From contig CAUEEP010000937.1 in NCBI GenBank assembly GCA_958450365.1, forward strand, positions 1,488,501-1,552,500: a stretch of DNA of 64,000 nucleotides, written 5' to 3'. Below the pieces are notes generated by a model. The model ran no database searches. It was given only the letters and a program-made list of their open reading frames with translations, and was not told where the DNA came from. This DNA comes from Mesorhabditis belari (Eukaryota; Nematoda; Chromadorea; Rhabditida; Rhabditidae). Position numbers and translations under genes: made by a program. Below are positions 32,340 through 44,399 of the stretch, in pieces (position 1 is the first letter of the stretch; every line of letters begins with the position of its first letter).

Positions 32340-33500
32340 AAAGTAAGAATGTAAGTAAGTAAACCACAAAATTTTAATAAACAATTGTAGTAGAGTCAAA
32401 GAATGGAAAAAGCTAGAAGCTAAAAGCTAAGAGCTAGAAGCTAAAAGCTAAAAGCTAAAAGCTAGACGTAAAGAGATCAGATTAAAAAAGCTCACGATTC
32501 AACGAACGATTAATCAATGAACGTTGAATGACAAGGACGTGTCCCGCATATGTCTATGGAAGATTGGGATTGAGGGGGACACGTCAAAATCCTTTCGAGA
32601 GAGATACAGAAGGAAAATATGGAAAAGAAGGAAAAGAAGGAAAATATGGAAAAGAAGAAAAAGAAGGAAAAAAGGTTTTCCTAGAGATGGCTAGGGTCTT
32701 TTCATAGAAATGAGCGTCCAGAGTGGTCCATATCTCCCGGAAATTAGCCGAAATTCGCTTGGCCAATGCTCCGTTCTCTCATTCCCTTTTCATGTATTCC
32801 ACTGAATTTCCCCTCTCAATTCTTACCTCATAAAACCTCTCGTAAACTTTAAAATAGTCCTTTAGTTTCTGAAATCATTAGACTTTACTGTGTACTATTT
32901 AGTCAACTTCAACTGACTATTTAGCCAACTAGTCAACTAAATAGTCATTAGAAGTTGACTAAATAGTACACAGTAAAGTCTAATGATTCCCTACTAAAGT
33001 AGGGAAAAGCAATCTGGTACCTAGACAAAATTCAAACTTCTATTTTTGGAGTTTCTCGGCACGCTGATCGACTATGCGGCTAATTAATCGCAAATGAAAA
33101 GTTTTCTACACTGACATTTCGCATATATTATTTAATAAGTATATTAATTAGGCTACAATAAAGCTGTGAATCATTTACAATCAAGATCAAACATCTCTGA
33201 AAGAATTTTCTTCTAGACAGAGTTCCTGAAACTTCTAAAAAACTAAATGATTTTTTTAAAAGTCTTTTAATTAGCCAGCTACGATCTTAGCCCTGAATCT
33301 TAGCCGATCTTCTTTTCATAAAGTCTTTCAGAACCATTTTTAAGAGTCAAGTTAGATAATTTAAGAAGGTTTTTTCATATAATTCAAACCAAAACATTCA
33401 ATCTATTGATGGTGATCAGAAGTTTGAAGTTTGAATCACTCAAAAAATAGCCTTATTTTCATTTTAAAACAATCAATAAAAGTCTAGTGTAGAAAAAGAG
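32340..33500. other. Region without a recognisable gene
   Basis: Contains an AAGCTAAAAGCT array (32405-32465), a GGAAAAGAAGGAAAATAT polypurine array (32605-32670) and an inverted pair at 32870-32995 (AATCATTAGACTTTACTGTG and complement). No coding signal. Confidence 0.45.
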
Positions 33501-33544
33501 TCTAATTTTCTCAAAAAAAGCAAAAGAGTATAAAGATTCGTTTC

Positions 33545-33606
33545 GATTGCGGTAAGTTACGCTCAAAAAACCGATGTGCTGGTCATTATGCGTCACCCTG
33601 TAGAAT
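33545..33606. mobile_element. Tc1/mariner-like terminal repeat fragment
   Basis: On the minus strand TACAGGGTGACGCATAATGA resembles the end of the foldback element at 15110-16045 (TACAGGGTGACCCATAACAT). Solitary end; no partner found. Confidence 0.4.
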
Positions 33607-34084
33607 AAATCTAGTCTTAAAACGTAAATCAAATGAAATAATGAAGGAATAATAAAATAAGAATGAAATAAGGATGAAATAAGAATGAAATAGTTGCACA
33701 ATGAAACAATAATTGTTTAAAATTGAGGATTTCAACTCAAAATGTAACCCATCGAAACCACGAGCCTCTAAACAAATTAACTCGAGCCCATGTGTTCCTC
33801 TGCCACAAAGCCAAACACAAAGCCATTCATCAAAATGTTTTTCTTTCTTTCTTTTCTTTCTCATACAGAGTCAACATTTCTCTCTCTTTTTTCTTCATTT
33901 TAAGTCAACTAACAAAGGAAGGTAATGAAAAATCAGCTTTTAGGGAAATTTTCTAAAGGAAATTTCTTCTAGAATGAGTAACCTAATGGGAATCGAATGG
34001 GAATCGAATGAGAACCTAATCGGAATCGAATGGAAACCTAATCGGCTCAACCCGATCCTACCCGAAAAATTTGGAGACAAGATT

Positions 34085-34495
34085 TTCTTCTACTTCTAAC
34101 AAGGAAACCCCCACCAGAACCCCAACATTGTTTCACTGGAAACAGAGTGTTTCTGAAGCAGAATCTCATGGTGCTTCCGAAACTGTAAGCAAAAATTTCT
34201 AAAGCAAAAGTTCCCGCCCCGACCCGATTCGAAACCAATGTCTAGTTAGAAGGGCTGCGTAAAAAAGGAGCTTATTGCGCGCCGATTGGCTTGGCACGAA
34301 AATGGCAGGAAAAGAAAAAGTTGAATATCTTTTTTTGCTTAAAGCTTTAGAACTTGCTTGCTTGCTTAAAACTTTTGCTTACAGTTTAGGAATCACCATA
34401 AAATTGTGCATGAGAAACACTGTTTCCAGTGAAACAATGTTGGGGTTCTGGTGGGGGTTTCCTTGTTATAAGTAGAAGAAAATCATAAAAAAGAA
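34085..34495. mobile_element. Inverted repeat with ~110-bp arms
   Basis: Left: TTCTACTTCTAACAAGGAAA, CCCCCACCAGAACCCCAACA, TTGTTTCACTGGAAACA. Right: the complement at 34365-34487, about 90% identical by eye. The centre of about 150 bp carries no gene. Confidence 0.75.
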
Positions 34496-35113
34496 AGTCT
34501 CCAAATAAGAAGTAAAAAGCTCGTCTCCAAATGCTGATCATATCGAAGCTTTACTTTACAATAAAACTCTATTAAAACTTGCTAAAGCTTAAATAAAAGG
34601 ACGTCTAAATCTCGAAAAATCTGCAGCTTATATAGTTCGAATTATTTGCGTGAAATAAAGAAAAGTTTACGATTCGACAATCTCTTTTTGCGATCAATTG
34701 AAAAGATAAACAATGCTTTTCTATTTTCGGAATGATTCATTTAAAAACATCGAAAATTTTCGGAAATTTATTACAAATCTTTGAAATCAAATTCAAATCA
34801 AAGTCAATTTTGAGGGAAAATCATTATTTTTACTGTTAAAACGTATTGTAAATCTACAAAATTACATCTAAAACTAAAAAATAATAAACAAAGTTGACTT
34901 TGGAATGAAAAAGAAAGAAAATCATTACTTTAAAAGAAAGAAAAATTGGTTTTAAGGCTAAATTTCTACAAAGAATTGTGCAAAATGGGGATATGAGCCT
35001 TTGCAACTTTCAAATTGCAACAATTCCTTTAAAATCCTTTCTATTCAAACGTCAGAATCAGAGGGTAACAGTTATGTTAAGCTTTTTTAACAAAAAGAAA
35101 ACTCAAAATAAAC

Positions 35114-35207
35114 CTGAGGCTTGTCACGTTTTTGATTCGTCCTTTCCTCTCCACTCCACTCCCAACGATTCTCCAATTCGTTTTTTCGAGCAATAGTTTC
35201 ACGTGAT
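35114..35207 (-). other. Orphan exon-like segment (minus strand)
   Basis: AATTCCAG acceptor, 94 nt open in two frames (one reads ETIARKNELENRWEWSG, ending KRDKPQ), and donor gtttat. The surrounding sequence is repeat-free. No family recognised. It may be a 5' exon of a long gene on this strand, or chance. Confidence 0.25.
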
Positions 35208-35389
35208 CTGGAATTTAAGAAATAATCCCGAATTGGTAAATTGTAAATGTCAAATAAAAATTGAAAAGGTAAAAAGGGAAATTGAGATTAGAAAGTTGAA
35301 ATGAAAAGAAGTTAAAAAGTTACGATGAAAAGACAGGGATTTGAGTGTAATTAAAAGTAAGGGAAATTTTCTAGAGGCAAAAGCGCTAA

Positions 35390-35660
35390 ATTATTTGCGC
35401 TGTTTATCATTTGCGCTGTTTATTATTTGGGCTGTTTATCATTTGCGCTGTTTATCATTTGCGCTGTTTATCATTCGCGTTGTTTATTATTTGCGCTGTT
35501 TATTATTTGCGCTGTTTATTATTTGCGCTGTTTATTATTTGCGCCGCTTATCATTTGCGTCGCTTATCATTTGCGCTGCTTAACATTGGGCCGCTTAACA
35601 TTTGCCTCGCCTAACATTTGCGCCGCTTATAATTTGCGCCCTTATCATTTGCACCAAATC
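35390..35660. repeat. 16-bp minisatellite (TTTGCGCTGTTTATCA)
   Basis: About sixteen 16-bp units decaying rightwards into CGCCTAACATTTG variants. A related inverted stretch (GGCGCAAATGATATATGGCG) lies at 36006, so the array may sit inside a larger inverted repeat. Confidence 0.85.
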
Positions 35661-36185
35661 TTTTTTTCCGCCGACTATCATTTGCACCAAATTTACGCTT
35701 TTCAACACACTTTTCTACCTTTCTACCATTTCTGATTGTTTATTTTTATTTTTTTTACTACTTTTTCTTGTTGATGCTACTTTAACGCCTTTGCCGAATC
35801 TGAAAATGGCATAAAATCAATCTAGAAAGTAAAAAGCCAAATCGGTGACGTAAAAATGATTGTTTTTTAGGTCTCTATAAGGATTTCAACGTGTTTTCTA
35901 ATTGAAAACAGTGTTAGGGAAAATTGTGAAGAAGAAAACTGAAAAAAGTTGATTAGAAGTTGGGGGGGGGGGAAGGGAAAAGTTACAATGATTTTCAGTA
36001 AATTTGGCGCAAATGATATATGGCGTAAAATATTTTGTCGCAAGTGAAATTGGGGGTAAAGGATTTTGACGTAACGAATTTTAGCACAAAAAACGCACTT
36101 TTGCTAGCATTTCAACAATAAAAGTGATTTCCCCGGAAAGACCCATCAAGTGGTCATAAATTGACCGGGACATTTAAGATGGGAA

Positions 36186-36312
36186 ATGGAAAAGAAAGAA
36201 AGGAAGGAAGGAAGGAAGGAAAGAAAGGAAGAAAGAAAGAAAGAAAGAAAGAAGGAAAGAAAGAAAGAAAGAAAGCAAAGAAAGCAAAGAAAGCAAAGAA
36301 AGAAAAAGAAGA
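36186..36312. repeat. GAAA/GGAA polypurine microsatellite
   Basis: AAAGAAAGGAAGGAAGG-type run of about 125 bp. Open frames across it are artefacts. Confidence 0.9.
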
Positions 36313-36399
36313 AGAATATCAAGGCAAAACAGTTGTTAGGGAATCTCTCTTCTCTTTTTCTTACATCAGCCACTGGACATGTTCTTCGTGATCTACTAA

Positions 36400-36528
36400 T
36401 TTATAAACATATCCTTTCTAGCGCAATAAATTCCTCATTTTCCTGCAATATCAAAGCATTTCTGTAAGAATTGAGAAATTCAGTGCATTAGAAAGGATTC
36501 GTTTACAGATTCGAGCACAAAGTGTACA
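36400..36528. mobile_element. GTACTTTGTGCT-family MITE copy
   Basis: TTTATAAACATATCCTTTCT, AATAAATTCCTCATTTTCC, then the inverse ending GATTCGAGCACAAAGTGTAC. Confidence 0.65.
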
Positions 36529-36669
36529 AGAGTCATTACGTCATTACCAAATGATTATTTTGAATCATTACGAAATGATTAATTCATCAATTTCTAGTAA
36601 AATCTAATAACAAAAAGGGGAAATGATGAAGAAATTGTTTTGATGATTCATAAAGAGTTTCTTTTTCAT

Positions 36670-37560
36670 ATACAGACAGCTCTTTGAGAGCTTTCTGAGA
36701 GCAAAAAGAGGATCCAACGAATGACGTCATGTTATTTTTAAGTGATTTCTGGGAATTTGAAAAATAACAGCGTTTCTGCTTATTTTAAATAAGTAGACAG
36801 ACTTTAACGATCCGATAACGGCTTTACTTTAACGACTTTAACGAGTTTATCCAGACATTGTATTATTAATTTCCATATAGATTTATAGGAACTTATATAG
36901 AGATTCATATAGAGAGAGATTTATATTTATATTTTTAGATTTATATAGAGAGAGGTTTGTAGATTCATATAGAGAGAGATTTATAGATTTATATAGAGAA
37001 CGCTTCGAGCTTTCGAATCATTTTAACGACGTATTGGAACTATATTGGAACCGTATTGGATGAAAATATGAACCGTATTGGATCAAAATAGGAACTGTAT
37101 TGGAACCGTATTGGAATCGTAAATCGAACAAAAATAGAAACCGTATTGGATCAAAATAGGAACTGTATTGGGTCAAAATAGGAATGGATCAAAATCTGAA
37201 CCGTATTGGAATCGTATTGGATCAAAATAGGAACCATATTGGAACCATATTGGAATCGTAAATCGAACCAAAATCTGAACCGGATTGGAAACGCTCTGAG
37301 AGAAAAAAGAGGATCCAATGAATGACGGACGTCATGTTATTTTTTAAGTGATTTCTGGGAATTTGAAAAATAACAGATTTTCTCCTTATTTTCAATGAGT
37401 TGTCTACTTGAAGTTGAAGTTGTCTACTCATTGAAAATAAGGAGAAAATCTGTTATTTTTCAAATTCCAAGAAATCACTTAAAAATAACATGACGTCATT
37501 CGTCGGATCCTCTTTTTTTCTCTCAGAACCGTTCCAATCCGGACTCTAACGATTCATAAG
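36670..37560. mobile_element. CTCTGAGAG/GGATCC foldback element plus solo arm and array
   Basis: 37285-37545 is an inverted repeat with about 115-bp arms (GAGAGAAAAAAGAGGATCC, ATGACGTCATGTTATTTT, TTGAAAAATAACAG and complements). A solo arm lies at 36690-36795. Between them sit a TTTATATAGAGAGAG array (36880-37010) and a GGAACCGTATTGGATCAAAA array (37040-37275). The duplication suggests arm-by-arm rearrangement. Confidence 0.75.
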
Positions 37561-38149
37561 TTTTACAAGGCTTTACTTTAACGATTCATAAGTTTATCCA
37601 GACATTGTATTATTAATTTTCATATAGATTTATAGAAACTTGCATAAAGATTCATATAGAGAGAGATTTTTAGATTTATATAGAGCTTTCGAATGTTTTT
37701 AACTAGACAAAAAAGCAGGCAAGGAATTTTTCAAGTAACAAGGCAAGGAATAGGGAAAATCTCGATTCATCACCGATTCATGAAAGCCGACTACCGTATT
37801 TTGACGAAAATTCGTCTCACCTAATCGAAAATTTATCCACTTTTTAACCTACTCAAAAAAAGTTAAAGATTTTCATCTATTTAGGGTTACTGTAAAGTTT
37901 AGGAAGTATTTACAACCAAGCACAAGAAAAGGAAGGAAGGAAGTAAGAAGATAAGAAATCAAAAATTGAATCCCTATTACTAGTAATTCTATTAAAAAGC
38001 TCAAACTGTAGTCGAAATTTTTCCACGAAGACATCGGAATTTTTAGCGAAAAATCGCGTGTTCTCTTTTAGATTTTTGGGGAAGTTGCCTGGGATTTAAA
38101 AGCCTAAAAATTTAGAAAGTAAAAGAGCCAGGACAAAATTACGCAATGG

Positions 38150-38400
38150 CAAAGTTAGTTCAACAAGGTGGGTGGGGTTTTTAAAAGGGAGTTTATCTTG
38201 GCTTTTTTTTGGTCGATTGAAAATGTTTTTTTTATATCAAAAGGTCTTGGCCATCTACATACAATAGTGTTAAATGGGTTAACCCAAAGCCAGTGTTTAA
38301 ATATGTAATGAGCTCAAAGTTAGATTGCCAATGAAAAAGGGGCGGGGGCATTTGATGCATTTAATAAGGAGCATTTGATATGCAAATGCTATATCAAATG
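38150..38400. mobile_element. Diverged GCCATTGGC-family MITE
   Basis: Left GGCAAAGTTAGTTCAACAAG; right GAGCTCAAAGTTAGATTGCC then AATGAAAAAGGGGCGGGGGC. The right end adds AAGGAGCATTTGATATGCAA, whose complement occurs at 39660-39705. Confidence 0.6.
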
Positions 38401-38445
38401 TTCAATAATCGATTCTTAACTTGAATACAGAAAACACATAGGCGC

Positions 38446-38853
38446 ACTTTGTGCTCGGAAATGGGTAAACGCATCCTTTCTGGTGCACTGAATTCTTCTT
38501 TCTTTCCCTCTCAAAACAACGGTTTTATGCGAAAAGGAAACCGTTTTAAAGCCTTATTTTCAAAGCTTTCAAAGCCTATAAAGCCTATACTTTATGCTCA
38601 AATCTGTGCGCCAGAGAGTGTACGTTTTCGAGAGCACAAAGCACAGAGTCACCAACGATTTCCGTGCTCTTTTCGGTGGACAATTTAAGCTTAAATATTG
38701 AGGAATCATCTTCTTCTAGTGTACTTTGTGCTTATAAATTGTAAACACACTAGTTCTAGTGCATAGCTCCCGATTTTCTTACAGAATCGGGGAAAAAATC
38801 AAGAATCAAGTGCACCAGAAAGGGTGTGTTTCTATTTTCAAGTACAAAGTACA
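38446..38853. mobile_element. Two tandem GTACTTTGTGCT-family MITEs
   Basis: Copy one 38446-38642 (GCACTTTGTGCTC, TGGTGCACTGAATTCTTC, ending AGCACAAAGCAC). Copy two 38720-38853 (GTACTTTGTGCTTATAAATT, ending CAAGTACAAAGTAC). The second is the best-preserved copy in the window. Its right end runs directly into the minisatellite at 38850. Confidence 0.75.
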
Positions 38854-39135
38854 ACGTACAATGCACAACGTGCAAAGTACAATGCACAATGCACAATGTA
38901 CAACGTACAATGCACAATGTACAACGTACAACGTACAATGCACAATGCACAATGTACAACGTACAATGCATAATGTACAACGTACAAAATACGAAGTACA
39001 ACGTACAATGCACAACGTACAACGTACAATGCACAACGTACAACGTACAACGTACAAAGCCAAAAGTACAACGTACAAAATACGAAGTACAAAGTAGAAA
39101 ATGCAATGTACAAAGTACAACGTACAACGTACAAA
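38850..39135. repeat. GTACAACGTACAATGCACAA minisatellite
   Basis: About twenty-five 6-12 bp units mixing GTACAAC, GTACAAT, GCACAAT and GCACAAC, with no stops in several frames. It starts inside the AGTACAAAGTAC terminus of a MITE. The Val-Cys-Thr-Leu and Asn-Val-Gln-Cys frames are artefacts. Confidence 0.9.
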
Positions 39136-39654
39136 GTGCTTAACGCTAACTAATGTCTAATAGAATTGTAAGTGTCTTTAAAATGTAAATTTCTTTAGGA
39201 TGTAAATGTCTTTAAAAGCGTAAACCTCTTTCGGATGTAAATGTCTTTAAAATACTTGATTTTAAATTTAATTCCCTAAAATAGGAAAACTTTTTATTTC
39301 CCAATCCCCTAAAGTCAACAAAAGCCACATTTCGGATATTAAAGCGTTAAACATTCAAAGGAAAAACTCAAAGGGGATTTGCTTAGCGATGTTTGCGATC
39401 CGATGAGTCCTGTACATACAGAAATGGAACGACAGAAAAAGAAAAGTGTGCATTTCATCTCATGAATCTCATGAATCTCTTTCCCCCCTCCCAACAAACA
39501 AAATCCTCTTTGTCGATTTGCCGGCCGTAAACGCTTTCCAACACTTTTTCTCTTTGTCAATCAAATCAAAAATTATTGTTTAGCTTGGGATTGCTTGAAA
39601 AAGAGACTTCTAAATTCTAAATTCTATAAGCTGAAGTGGAAACGAGATTATTGC

Positions 39655-39930
39655 GCATTTGATATAGCATTTGCATATCAAATGCTCCTTATTAAATGCA
39701 TCAAATGCTTTTGCCCCTTTGCCATTGGCAATATAACTTTGAGCCCTAATATCTCGGTGTTGAGCTGTTCAATTTAAACACTTTTGGTATCATTAGATTC
39801 ACCAAGTCTTTCTCTATCGATTGATATAAAAACTATTTCAATCGACCAACCCAAAGCCAAGATATTTAAGCTCAAAGTTAGATTGCCAATGGCAAAGGGG
39901 CGGACCACGTATCAAATGTTCTACAATCAA
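39655..39930. mobile_element. GCCATTGGC-family foldback MITE
   Basis: CCTTTGCCATTGGCAATATA to GATTGCCAATGGCAAAGGGG, with the conserved centre CACCAAGTCTTTCTCTATCG. The left flank GCATTTGCATATCAAATGC is the inverse of the right flank of the copy at 38150-38400. Confidence 0.75.
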
Positions 39931-39939
39931 ACAAGAATG

Positions 39940-40950
39940 CTCGATTTCGATAAGAATATGGAGTAGGATCAGGAATGTTTCAAAGGTACAGTTTAAAGGA
40001 CACGGTACAGTTTAAGAATTGCTGTAGTGATTACTGTTTGGACTGCTGAATTGCTGAGTTGCTATAGTGGTTACTGTATGGTTACTATATGTTCTTGAAC
40101 CCGACTTTTAACCTGTTTAAGGCCAAAAAGGCCTTTTAACCTAGGCCAAAACTGTTCTGGTCAAATCCTGTTAAAGTCAGGCCGATGTTCAGGCTTTAGA
40201 GGTTGATGCCAGTCAGGAAGGTGATGACTTTTGGTGAGCTCATGAATGACCAAACTTGCAGTAAAGCTAGAACAGTTAAGGTCAGTAGTGAGTCTGGTTT
40301 TTGTCCCAACTTTGGACTCAGCAGGCCTGGCTCCGAATGCTTAGGCTTAGGCTTAGGCTCAGGCTCAGGCTTAGGCTATTGAGGCTTAGACTATTGAGGA
40401 AACTGTAAAGACAGTCTTTAGTCTTTCCATAGAAATCTAAAGTTTTTATTTTGATTTTTCTTTTCAATTTACTGTAAACTTAAATTGCAGAAAGAATAAA
40501 AGAAAAGAAAGATTTTTAAGGGATTTTGTGAACGATTTTCTAAATCGACTTAACATTTGCGGGTTTTTCTTTAAAAAAGAAATGGTTTTTCTTTAAAAAA
40601 GAAATCGTTTTCTTTTCTTAAGAAAAGAAATCGTTTTCTTTTCTTAAGAAAGGAGAAACGATTTACGCATTTTGAATGCAAAAGTCTGACAAAAAAAAGG
40701 AAGAGAGGAAAGGTGAAAAGCGAAAAAAAGGTTACATCAGCGACAATTCTGGTCAAAAAAAAAGCATAAATGAACAATGTTATTGAGTAAAATCTTGCTT
40801 GTAATTAAAAGGATTTGTTTTCTTTAGTTATTTGGGAGAAATTAATGCTAATTTGTGGTTTTAATAACTGAAAAAAGTAAATCATATCTTATTCAGTAAA
40901 GAAAAGGATTCAGCGACAAGAAAATACTTGTTCAATACCAAATTACAAAA
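39940..40950. other. Region without a recognisable gene
   Basis: Short repeats (GGCTTAGGCTCAGG at 40340-40380; TTTTCTTTTCTTAAGAAAAG palindromes at 40565-40650). No exon-like sequence seen. Confidence 0.45.
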
Positions 40951-40954
40951 AGCT

Positions 40955-41110
40955 TTCTGCTAAAAAGCTTTATAAAGCTTTAGAAAGCTTTCTAATACAA
41001 AGCCTTAGAAAGCTTTCTGTTATAAAGCTTTAGAAACCTTTCTAGTACAAAGCTACAGAAACCTTTCTAGTACAAAGATTTAGAAAGCTTTCTGAAAGCT
41101 TTTTGGAAAC
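40955..41110. repeat. AAAGCTTTAGAAAGCTTTCT tandem repeat
   Basis: Seven or so diverged units of about 20 bp, each internally palindromic around AAGCTTT. Confidence 0.75.
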
Positions 41111-41809
41111 TAATTTTCTGTTCACTGTATATTCAAAACATTCCTCTTTCTGATTATCACTTATTCAGATCGATAGATCATTCCCTAATCATGCAAAAGT
41201 CTATCAAAATCGGCTCTAATTTGAGTAGGTTATTTCATTCTTGGCAGATATAAAGATGCTGCAATCAAGATTAATTTAAGAAAAGTCGAAAAACATTGTA
41301 CCCAACATTGTACCCAAAAATGATACATCTAACTTGTACTTAAGTATCTTTACCCTAAAGCTTTGAAATGAGTTTAGCTTGTGAGTTTAGCTTGTGAAAT
41401 AAGGAAAAAGCGATCTGCAACACTAGCTTAACTCATGCTAAAGTTTGAGTAAAGTTTTCGACTCAATGTCTTCCAATTCACCTATCAGATGAAATAGGAA
41501 AAGAGAAGGGGTAAAAGCCTTAGTAAAGGCCCTTACCCATTCTATTTCCCCAAGCGGAAGCTCTCAATCGATATCTCCCATCTATTCATCCAGTCTATCT
41601 AAGGAAGAGAGAGCTTTTCTTGAAGAGAGAGCCTTTTTCGAGAGCTTGTCTTTTTCTTGTCTTTTTTTGTTTCTTTGTATAAACTTCAAGGAACTAGACA
41701 AACTAGACAAGGAAATCGCGTTTTTTAAAAGATCAGAGAGTTCAGAGAGATCAGAGAGAGAAGAAAATTTAAGTTAAGTATCATAAAAAATGCCTGTGAC
41801 TTTAGTAGT

Positions 41810-41948
41810 GAATCTAGAGAGTCTATTGAGTCTAGAGTTGAATCTATTGAGTCTAGAGTTGAATCTATTGAGTCTAGAGTTGAATCTATTGAGTCTAGAG
41901 TTGAATCTATTGAGTCTAGAGTTGAATCTATTGAGTCTAGAGTTGAAC
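41810..41948. repeat. 21-bp minisatellite (GAGTCTAGAGTTGAATCTATT)
   Basis: Six near-identical 21-bp units. The unit is a multiple of three without stops, giving Leu-Ser-Leu-Glu and Asp-Ser-Thr-Leu artefact frames. Confidence 0.9.
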
Positions 41949-42055
41949 ACGTTATGTAAAACATTTATAGCTATGTTAAAACATGCAATAAAGCTATGGA
42001 AAACATAAAATAAAGAAATGAATGCAAAGAAATGAATGAAAAATGAATGAATTTG

Positions 42056-42108
42056 AGTTCTCGACCTTCTGCTTACCAGGCAGATGCTCTACCACTAAGC
42101 TATCGGCG
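42056..42108 (-). tRNA. Truncated tRNA-Thr(GGT)-like sequence
   Basis: The minus strand carries TAGCTTAGTGGTAGAGC (good D arm) and a perfect anticodon arm TCTGC-CTGGTAA-GCAGA with T33 and GGT. The T arm and B box are replaced by AACTCAAATTC, so it looks truncated and probably nonfunctional. Confidence 0.5.
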
Positions 42109-42328
42109 TCTTCTTTCCAAGAAGAAAGAAAGGAAGACAAGGAAGAAGAAAGAAAGAAAGAAAGAGAAGGAGAACATTTGCAAAACACTAAAATTAGCAT
42201 TTAATTTTCTATTTATATGAAAAATTACCCTCCAAAAGTCAGAAAAACGACAAACACATTTCAAAATTGCAAATTAAGAAGACTTGATAGAATTTGCATA
42301 AATTTGTATCACAATAGAGTCAAAGATT

Positions 42329-42795
42329 AGGGGGTGGGACAAATGCTACCTTTTTTTTGCGCACCTGGACATTTGCGCACCTTTTTTTCTGGAAAAGGCC
42401 TTAGGAGGTCTAGGTCGGTAGGTCAAGGCCAAAAGGTCGTAGAGCTTCAAAAATGTTTTCATAGAAGGGAATCGTATGCGTAGATTCCGAATTTCGACAA
42501 ATCAAAGCAAATCAGACCTCGCTGACACGTCAAATTTGGGGTAAAAGGCAAAAAACTGCGGAAAAGCGTTAAGTTGCGTAGTTTTTGCCTTTTAGCCCAA
42601 ATTTGACGTGTCAGCGAGGTCTGATTTGTCGAAATTCGGAATCTACGCATACGATTCCCTTATATGGAAATATTTTCGAAGCTCTACGACCTTTTTGAAG
42701 CTCTACGACCTACGACTAGACCTCCTAAGGCCTTTTCCAGCAAAAAAGGTGCGCAAATGTCCAGGTGCGCAAAAAAAAGATAGCATTTGTTACAT
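42329..42795. mobile_element. GTGGGACAAATGC foldback MITE
   Basis: Arms of about 200 bp: GTGGGACAAATGCTACC, TTTGCGCACCTGGACATTTG, AAGGCCTTAGGAGGTC, AGGGAATCGTATGCGTAGA, and GCTGACACGTCAAATTTGGG with complements. The centre is TGCGGAAAAGCGTTAAGTTGC. A shorter second copy is at 45272-45645. No coding capacity. Confidence 0.85.
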
Positions 42796-43599
42796 TACCC
42801 CAAAGATTCCAAAAACTGGTCAAGAAAGGTTCAAGAAAGGTTCAAGAAAAGTTCAAGAAAAGTTAAATAAGAAATTAGTTGCTTTTTAGAAATAGATTTC
42901 TGTGTTTTGATCTTTATTTTGATCTTTATTTTAATCTTTATTTTTATCTCTCTTTTGATCTCTCTTTTTAAAATTTACAAAAACATGGATACTTCCTTTG
43001 AACATTTGAACAATGACATTTAAATCTGTTATTTTGAATTTAAATTTCAAATAAAACTATGAGAAATCGTCAAATATGTGAACGGATTAGAAGAATCGAA
43101 GGATTAGCCTCTTGTAAGTCAAAGATTCTTCTTTATTTTTAAAAAAAAACTCATTTAAATCTCGACAAAAAGCTAATAATCTAGTTAAAAAATCAGAAAA
43201 ATTAGCTTTAGCAAGAAAATTAGCAAGAAAATCATCAAATTCAACAATTTACATTTCAAAATTTCCCAATCAACAACGCTAGCTTTAAAATTTCAGAAAA
43301 TTAGGTGACAGGAGACAAAGAAAATTAGGTGACAATGAAAGTTCTAAACAAAGAAAAGACTTTACAGAAGAAAGAAAGAACAAAAATTTAAGGTCTAAAG
43401 AAAAATCTCTCTCTCTTTAGGTGCGGACCCCAAATCGATAAGGGTCGACCTCAGCAAGGCTCCACGAAAAAGGGGGAAGAGGGAGAGGTGTGAGGGACAA
43501 GGAAATGAGGAGGAAAAGAAAGAAATTAAGAAAGAGGGAATGGCTGGGGAAAGGGACTCATTTCGGGTAAACAAAGAGAGATTTGGATGTGGATGGAAG

Positions 43600-43627
43600 A
43601 AGTGGAAAAAGAGAAGAGGAAGAAGAG

Positions 43628-43662
<35 letters not shown>

Positions 43663-43715
43663 GGAAGAAGAGGAAGAAGAGGAAGAAGAGGAAGAGGTGG
43701 AAGAAGAGAATCGAC
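43600..43715. repeat. GGAAGAAGA microsatellite
   Basis: About twelve 9-bp units. Poly-Glu and Arg-Gly frames arise from it. Upstream, TCTCTCTCTTTAGGTGCGG at 43408-43425 resembles an acceptor, but I see no coding exon behind it. Confidence 0.85.
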
Positions 43716-44399
43716 AATACCCACAGATGGTTGACGGGAAGGAGGAAAAGGAGTCAATTGGTTTAGTCGTTTAAAGAGTGTGGACCTCAATATAGTACTC
43801 AACCTAATAGATATTTACCATCAGACTATGGCACCTAGTTTTTGTATAGCTTAGCTGCAGATTAGTTAGTCTTATCCGGCAATCCAGATGGTCAAAAGTG
43901 GGCAAGGAGTGCTCTAACCAAACTCAGGTCTAGGCCAGCTTTAAACTTTGGCCCTAGGGGGCTGTAAGCTGGGCTAGAGTCAGAAACAGGTCAGACACGA
44001 GGTAATGTTTGGTCTAGAATCCTATCCTCAATCAGGATCAAGACTTTCGCAATTATTCTAATCCAATCCCTCCAATCTCTGGTTCTCTCCAATAAACGGG
44101 CATCCCCTTAACCCCTCGAAAAATCAATTTCTCCGATCTCTTTTTCGCGTAAATTAGTCAATTTGGGTCAATTTGGAATAATATTCCATCGGGAATAAAA
44201 TTAGAAATATGATTTTTGAAAAAAATAAATAATTTTTCGGAAAAAATTGGGGATCACAGAGATTTTTTGAAAGATTCGTAACGAGGTTCATATATTCCAT
44301 AAATGTTCAATAAGGTTACAATCAAATAGGGTAGTGTTCGAAAATTAACGTTGTTGAGTCAAAACCAGTCTGGTAATCTCACGAAAACTCCGGGTCGAA

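Noticed and set aside
38756..39143. Five overlapping Cys/Val/Leu- or Gln/Asn-rich frames on both strands
   Set aside because: All arise from the GTACAAC/GCACAAT array; open on both strands simultaneously.
43395..43802. Leu/Pro-rich and poly-Glu frames
   Set aside because: Produced by the GGAAGAAGA microsatellite.
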